A program made the translations under genes and the position numbers. The notes below the pieces were generated by a model. It was not told the origin of the DNA and ran no database searches. It worked only from the letters and a program-made list of their open reading frames with translations. From Nonomuraea harbinensis (GTDB lineage: Bacteria > Actinomycetota > Actinomycetes > Streptosporangiales > Streptosporangiaceae), in the NCBI RefSeq assembly GCF_019396385.1, contig NZ_JAHKRN010000005.1, forward strand, positions 62,001 to 126,000: DNA of 64,000 bases, written 5' to 3'. Every line of letters begins with the position of its first letter. Position 1 is the first letter of the stretch. Shown here in pieces: positions 58,081 to 64,000 of this stretch.

Positions 58081-58490
58081 GTCCGGCCCTCCATCCGGTC
58101 GGCGAGCCGGTTCATGGCGGCTTCGAGGTCACCGTCGAGGTGCGCCTCGAACTCCGCGCGGGGGATCACCGGCTCGAAGATCTCGGTGACGCGTTCCCTG
58201 GCCCTGGCCACCGCCCGCCGCGTCGTCTCGGTGATCGTGTCGGCCAGGTGCCGCGCGTCGGGACGCCGGTAGATGCGCGGGTCGAGATCGAGCCTGACCA
58301 GCTCCCCGCGCGCCCCGACCGTCACCGACACCAGGCCGTCGCGCGACTTCTCGGTGACCTGGACCTCTCGCGCCTTCGCGTGCAACTCCAGGCTCGCGTC
58401 CTGGATCTGGCGGAACATGTCGCGCAGTTCGTCGGCGTACGCGCGCATCGCCGCCACGTCAGGGAGGGACTCCACGGACACCTCCCCCAT
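58077..58490 (-). CDS. YbaB/EbfC-family protein
   Basis: A 137-residue protein with the YbaB pattern: a long N-terminal helix (AMRAYADELRDMFRQIQDASLEL), a strand pair VTVGARGELVRLDLDPRIY and a C-terminal helix DARHLADTITETTRRAVARARE. YbaB folds bind DNA in general, and in mycobacteria the ESX-1 protein EspL belongs to this family, so an ESX-linked function fits this operon. ATG 58490 has little upstream ribosome site; GTG 58475, behind GGGGGAGG, is an alternative. Confidence 0.8.
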   Translation of the reverse strand: MGEVSVESLPDVAAMRAYADELRDMFRQIQDASLELHAKAREVQVTEKSRDGLVSVTVGARGELVRLDLDPRIYRRPDARHLADTITETTRRAVARARERVTEIFEPVIPRAEFEAHLDGDLEAAMNRLADRMEGRT

Positions 58491-58565
58491 CCCCGGCGAA
58501 TCTGATCACACACCCGTATTACTGATCAGTTTCCGTCACATGAACATCAGAAGGCAAGAGGTGCA

Positions 58566-58985
58566 TCAAAGTGGTGAATCTTCCCCATTGAGTGGTACGG
58601 CGTGCTCCTGCGGATCGTTCACCTCTTCACGGGGCACCCAGAGGCGGTACACGCCGCGCTCGATCCGTTCCAGCCCCAGCTCCCGCGCGGTGAGCGCGGA
58701 GCCGCCCAGATACTCGAGCAGCAGCAGCCCGTCACGCTCGTCGCGCACGTCGAACCGCTCGCCCCGCCAGTGGCACACCGTCGTCACGAAGTCCAGGGCC
58801 TCGCACTCCGCCACGGGCACCGTGCGCACGTGACAGCCGGGCTCGACCTCCTCGAAGCCGTCCGCCGGATCGGGGCTGCGCAGCCGCACCCACAGTTCGA
58901 GGGGGTGCGGCTCGGGGCTGGCCACGTAGTCGGCGCCCCGCCAGCGGGCACGGTAGTGAGCACCGTAAACAGCAGGGCCTGTCAC
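58566..58985 (-). CDS. Uncharacterised protein in the giant-protein operon
   Basis: A 139-residue soluble protein beginning VTGPAVYGAHYRARWRGADY, rich in charged residues, with Cys in GCHVRTVPVAECEALDF and VCHW. No domain was recognised. Its GTG overlaps the SseB-like gene's stop (GTGA). It lies 75 bases before the YbaB gene on the same strand. Its consistent coupling to the SseB gene suggests that the two proteins act together. Confidence 0.72.
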   Translation of the reverse strand: MTGPAVYGAHYRARWRGADYVASPEPHPLELWVRLRSPDPADGFEEVEPGCHVRTVPVAECEALDFVTTVCHWRGERFDVRDERDGLLLLEYLGGSALTARELGLERIERGVYRLWVPREEVNDPQEHAVPLNGEDSPL

Positions 58986-59869
58986 GTCCGCGCCCCGATC
59001 AGCAGCCATCGCCGCAGGTCGCCGTGGTAAAGAGCGCGCCGGTGCTCGGTCCCGGCCTCGGTGAGCTCCCAGATCTCCGCGCCGTGCGGCAGGATCACCC
59101 CGTACACCTTGTACTCGCGGATGACCTGGTCCACGTTCGGCGCCAGGCCCAGCCCGGTGAACGGCGGCTCCTCGACCACCCATCCGGCCACCGCGGCCCT
59201 GCGCTCCTCGTCGGTCCCGCCGTACGGGGTGCGGTAGAGGCCGAGGCCGGCGGGGCGCCAGCGCAGGATGTTGAGCGAGCCGTCGGAGGTCAGCATGTCG
59301 GGCTGCCCCAGGGCCTCGGCGAGCACCGCGGGCGTCGCGATGTGCGAGACGTCCAGCGCGTGGTGGCAGTATCCGGAGATCCTCGGCTCGCCTCCGGTGA
59401 GCAGGTCGTGCACGCCGCCGGGGGAGAGCAGCTTCTGCACCGCCGGGACCCCGGAACCGGGGGCGATCAGCAGGTCCTGGGCCAGCGTGGGCACCGCCAG
59501 CCTGGCCAGCGTGCCCGACTCCAGCATGAAGGAGACGGGCAGCCCCGGATTGACCGCCAGGCCCCACCGCGGGTCGGGCCAGCCGGCCGCCAGCTCGACC
59601 GGCGACGCGATCCGGCAGTGCGCGGCCACGCCGCCGGTGGCCAGCCGCATCGCCGCCACCGAGGTGAACGCCGGCACCCACGTCCGTTCGGCGTCGGCGG
59701 CCGTCGCCCAGGCCGGAGCCTCGGTCCCGGCCGCCGCGCCGGCGGTGATCGGCAGCGCCAGGTCGGCGTCGCGGAGCAGGCTCAGGCACAGGGCCGTCTG
59801 CCCGTCCTGATGAGCGGCCCACAGCCGCTCCTCGAACGGCGTGGCCGGTTGATGATCGATCGACGTCAC
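58982..59869 (-). CDS. SseB-like protein (T7SS-linked locus)
   Basis: A 295-residue protein. Residues of about 10-130 follow the SseB N-terminal pattern: FEERLWAAHQDGQTALCLSLLRDADLALPIT, then WVPAFTSVAAMRLATGG, and WGLAVNPGLPVSFMLES. A second, less clear domain follows with a C-terminal ALYHGDLRRWLLIG. SseB-type proteins are often found beside type VII secretion effectors in actinobacteria (recollection). It is the first gene of the seven-gene operon; an alpha/beta hydrolase gene lies 31 bases upstream on the same strand and may also belong to the transcript. Confidence 0.78.
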   Translation of the reverse strand: MTSIDHQPATPFEERLWAAHQDGQTALCLSLLRDADLALPITAGAAAGTEAPAWATAADAERTWVPAFTSVAAMRLATGGVAAHCRIASPVELAAGWPDPRWGLAVNPGLPVSFMLESGTLARLAVPTLAQDLLIAPGSGVPAVQKLLSPGGVHDLLTGGEPRISGYCHHALDVSHIATPAVLAEALGQPDMLTSDGSLNILRWRPAGLGLYRTPYGGTDEERRAAVAGWVVEEPPFTGLGLAPNVDQVIREYKVYGVILPHGAEIWELTEAGTEHRRALYHGDLRRWLLIGART

Positions 59870-59900
59870 TCTGCCCAGTCTGCCCGGTTCGTCGGCCCCC

Positions 59901-60752
59901 CTATGCGGACAGGACCCGGCGGAGCGTGGCGGCGAAGCCGTCCGGGTCGCCCGCCATGCCGAACTGGCCGTCCAGGAATCCGCCGTGGTGGCTGGGGAAG
60001 ACCACGGGCTCCGTGCCGAGCCGCGCGGCGACCGCCACGCCCGCGCGGTGCGCCAGCTCCCCTTCCGACTCGGCGCCGACGCCGATGACGATCCGGGTCG
60101 GCGCCGCGCGCAGCGCCTCGAAGTCGTGCTCGTAATGCGTGCAGGTCATGAGATTCTGGGCGAACATCGGGTCGTCGCGGGAGCCGTCGTCCTCCGCCGG
60201 GAACCCGAGCTCCTCCGGCTTCTGCACGGGCAGCTCGGCGAAACCGGCGGGAACCTCGCCCCGCAGGCTGGAGACCGCGATGAACTTCGCCATCGCCGCG
60301 CCGAAACCGTCGCGATCGTACGTCCGGCAGATGTCCACCACCGAGGCCAGCGCCCCCTCCCGGTCCGGCAGGGCCTGCGCGGCCGGCGGCTCGTGCGCCA
60401 CGAGCGTGCGCACCTGCTCGGGGTGCCGGGCCACCAGCGCCAGCGCGTTCACGGCGCCCCCGCTGCTGGCGAAGACGTCCACGGGCCCGCCGCCGAGCGC
60501 GCCGATCAGCCGGTGCACGTCGTCGGCGTGCTGCTCGGGCGTCGACTCGCCGCCGCCGTCCCGCTCGCTGCGCCCGATCCCGCGCGGGTCGTACGTCACC
60601 ACCGTACAGTCACGGAACCGCCCGACAAGGGCGGTGAACCCGCTGGCGTCCATCGGGCATCCGATCATCAGCAGGATCGGCGCGTCGTCCGTCTCGGCCT
60701 GGTGCACGTCGTAGGCGAGAGTCGCGCCGGGCACCTCAAGGGTGTGGGTCAT
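59901..60752 (-). CDS. Alpha/beta hydrolase
   Basis: A 283-residue alpha/beta-hydrolase-fold protein. LLMIGCPMDASGF carries the oxyanion-hole region, TVVTYDPRGIGRSERDGGG the usual strand-turn, and the nucleophile elbow is FASSGGAVNALAL (Ser in a small-x-Ser-x-Gly context). The catalytic His is probably in SHHGGFLDGQFG. Substrate unknown. It lies 31 bases before the SseB-like gene on the same strand and is divergent from the HerA-like gene. Confidence 0.85.
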   Translation of the reverse strand: MTHTLEVPGATLAYDVHQAETDDAPILLMIGCPMDASGFTALVGRFRDCTVVTYDPRGIGRSERDGGGESTPEQHADDVHRLIGALGGGPVDVFASSGGAVNALALVARHPEQVRTLVAHEPPAAQALPDREGALASVVDICRTYDRDGFGAAMAKFIAVSSLRGEVPAGFAELPVQKPEELGFPAEDDGSRDDPMFAQNLMTCTHYEHDFEALRAAPTRIVIGVGAESEGELAHRAGVAVAARLGTEPVVFPSHHGGFLDGQFGMAGDPDGFAATLRRVLSA

Positions 60753-60876
60753 GTCGTCGCTTCCTTCCCAGTCATCCTGAAATGTAGACCCACGAGAGGC
60801 GGCGAAGTCATCGGTCGCGTGCTCCTTGACGGGGGACTTCTGTCACCCTGGCCCATTACCCTGCATGGAGGCGTTG

Positions 60877-62640
<1,764 letters not shown>

Positions 62641-62651
62641 GAGGTCGACTC

Positions 62652-63791
62652 GTGAAGATCCTGCACACCGCCGACTGGCACGTGGGCAAGGTGCTCAAGG
62701 GGCGCTCCCGCCTCGACGAGCACCGCGAGGTGCTGCGCGAGCTGGTCGCCACCGCCCGCGAGCGGGACGTCGACCTGGTGATCGTGGCCGGCGACCTGTT
62801 CGACACCTCCGCGCCCACCACCGAGGCCCAGCAGCTCGTGCTGCCGGCGCTGATGGCGCTGCGCGAGGGCGGCCGCGACGTCGTGGTGCTGGCGGGCAAC
62901 CACGACAACCCGCAGCTGTTCGAGGTCTACCGGCCGCTGCTCGGCAAGCTGGGCCTGCACGTGGTGGGCGCGTTCCGCCGCCCCGACCAGGGCGGCACGC
63001 TCTCCTTCACCGCCCGCACCGGCGAGCCGGTCCGGCTCGCCGTGCTGCCCTTCCTGTCACACCGCTACGTGGTGCGCGCCGCTGAGGTGCTGGCCGGCAC
63101 CGCCGCCGAGCACAACCGCGACTACGCCGCCCGCATCGCCGAGCTGATCGCCGCGCTCACCGCGGGATTCCAGAACGACACGGTCAACCTGATCACCACC
63201 CACGGCACGCTCCCCGGCGGCCGGTTCGGCGGTGGCGAACGGGAGGCCCAGTCGATCTTCTCGTACTACTTCGAGCCCACCGCCTTCCCGCCGTCCACCC
63301 AGTACGCCGCGCTCGGCCACCTGCACCGCCGCCAGCAGCTGCCCGGCCCGTGCCCCATCTGGTACAGCGGCTCGCCCATCGCGGTCGACTTCGGCGAGGA
63401 GGGAAACCTGCCCGGCGCCCTGCTGGTGGACGTCGCGCCCGGCCGCCCCGCCGTCGTGGAGGAGGTCGTGTTCCGCTCGCCGCGCAGGCTGCGCACCGTG
63501 CGCGGCACGCTCGACCGGCTGGAGTCCCTGGACCAGGGCGACGACTGGCTCCGGGTGGTCGTCGAGGAGAAACCCCGCGTCGGCCTCGCCGACCAGGTGC
63601 GCGAACTGCTGCCGGGCGCGATCGACGTGACGCTGGACGAGCGCTTCCGCCCCGTCGCCGCCGTACGGGAGTCGCGCTCGCCCGCCCGCAGCCCGCGCGA
63701 GCTGTTCCGCGAATACCTGACCGCGACCGGCCGCGCCGACGAACAGGTGGCCACGCTCTTCGACCGGCTGTACGACGAGGTGACCGGCTGA
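62652..63791 (+). CDS. sbcD: Exonuclease SbcD (Mre11-type)
   Basis: A 379-residue metallophosphoesterase nuclease. VKILHTADWHVGKVL, VAGDLFDTSAPT, VLAGNHDNPQL, LITTHGTLPGG and ALGHLHRRQQ are the five Mre11/SbcD metal motifs, and the C-terminal cap domain follows. With SbcC it cuts DNA ends and hairpins. GTG 62652 has GAGGT six bases upstream, 12 bases after the HerA-like stop. Its TGA overlaps the next ATG (TGATG). Confidence 0.92.
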   Translation: MKILHTADWHVGKVLKGRSRLDEHREVLRELVATARERDVDLVIVAGDLFDTSAPTTEAQQLVLPALMALREGGRDVVVLAGNHDNPQLFEVYRPLLGKLGLHVVGAFRRPDQGGTLSFTARTGEPVRLAVLPFLSHRYVVRAAEVLAGTAAEHNRDYAARIAELIAALTAGFQNDTVNLITTHGTLPGGRFGGGEREAQSIFSYYFEPTAFPPSTQYAALGHLHRRQQLPGPCPIWYSGSPIAVDFGEEGNLPGALLVDVAPGRPAVVEEVVFRSPRRLRTVRGTLDRLESLDQGDDWLRVVVEEKPRVGLADQVRELLPGAIDVTLDERFRPVAAVRESRSPARSPRELFREYLTATGRADEQVATLFDRLYDEVTG

Positions 63792-64000
63792 TGCGCCCGC
63801 TGCTGCTGCGACTCGACCACTTCGGCAGCTTCCGCGACCCGGTGGACGTCGACTTCTCCGACGTCGACTACTTCGCGCTGACCGGGCCGACCGGGGCCGG
63901 CAAGAGCACGATCATCGACGCGCTCTGCTTCGCGCTCTACGGCACCGTCCCGCGCTGGGGCAGGGAGAACGTCATCGCCCACGCGCTGGCCCCGTCCGTC
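63791..64000 (+). CDS. sbcC: Exonuclease SbcC (Rad50-type), N-terminal fragment
   Basis: The first 70 residues show the Rad50/SbcC start: LLLRLDHFGSFRDPVDVDF followed by Walker A LTGPTGAGKSTIIDAL and the CFALYGTVPRWGR switch region. The rest runs off the window. One-base overlap with sbcD indicates coupled translation of the two subunits. Confidence 0.92.
   Translation, partial: MRPLLLRLDHFGSFRDPVDVDFSDVDYFALTGPTGAGKSTIIDALCFALYGTVPRWGRENVIAHALAPSV

Overview
The window comes from a high-GC actinobacterium. GC-rich third positions, frequent GTG/TTG starts, many apparently leaderless genes, an IdeR/DmdR-type iron box, SecA2, ChaB, DUF6458, a GPGG small membrane protein and WXG100-type genes all fit. 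The overall gene style resembles Streptosporangiaceae such as Nonomuraea; that is an inference from style, not a search. No insertion sequence, integrase, rRNA or CRISPR array was found, so this reads as chromosomal sequence.

Layout. 1-6.4 kb: a minus-strand sugar operon (SorC regulator, xylose/ribose-type lipoprotein, ATPase, permease, two FGGY kinases), coupled by three ATGA overlaps. 6.5-13.5 kb: regulator/transporter units (ArsR-MFS, LacI-CynX-like MFS, a LacI orphan) and an iron-regulated FhuF-type reductase. 13.6-20 kb: ApbE with a truncated reductase-like membrane protein, OsmC, a strong candidate structured small RNA, a nucleoside hydrolase, tRNA-Lys(CTT) and a catalase. 20-31 kb: KDG kinase-like protein, a degenerate protein kinase with an nSTAND-like tail, and a run of small stress or housekeeping genes (ChaB, transketolase, SDR, topoisomerase IB, BON, phosphoesterase). 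31-48 kb: DMT transporters, SecA2, FAD monooxygenase/TetR, a three-gene acyl-CoA dehydrogenase operon with its TetR, NERD, a MoxR/VWA pair, a second tRNA-Lys(CTT) and VOC/TetR.

The most unusual region is 47.1-59.9 kb. Seven minus-strand genes run SseB-like, hypothetical, YbaB/EbfC-like, WXG100-like, a 3167-residue giant protein and two paralogous small proteins. Composition and order suggest a type VII (ESX-like) secretion-linked effector module. The giant protein carries a duplicated domain: residues 664-837 with HEITD and residues 2747-2918 with HELSH, separated by about 1900 residues. After it, 60.9-64 kb holds a HerA-like ATPase with SbcD (Mre11) and the start of SbcC (Rad50), an arrangement recalling archaeal HerA-Mre11-Rad50 loci.

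Many regulators here have perfect or near-perfect repeat operators lying on -10 boxes that sit 6-8 bases before the start codon. The regulatory logic can therefore be read unusually directly from the sequence. All family assignments are from motif recognition; no database search was run.
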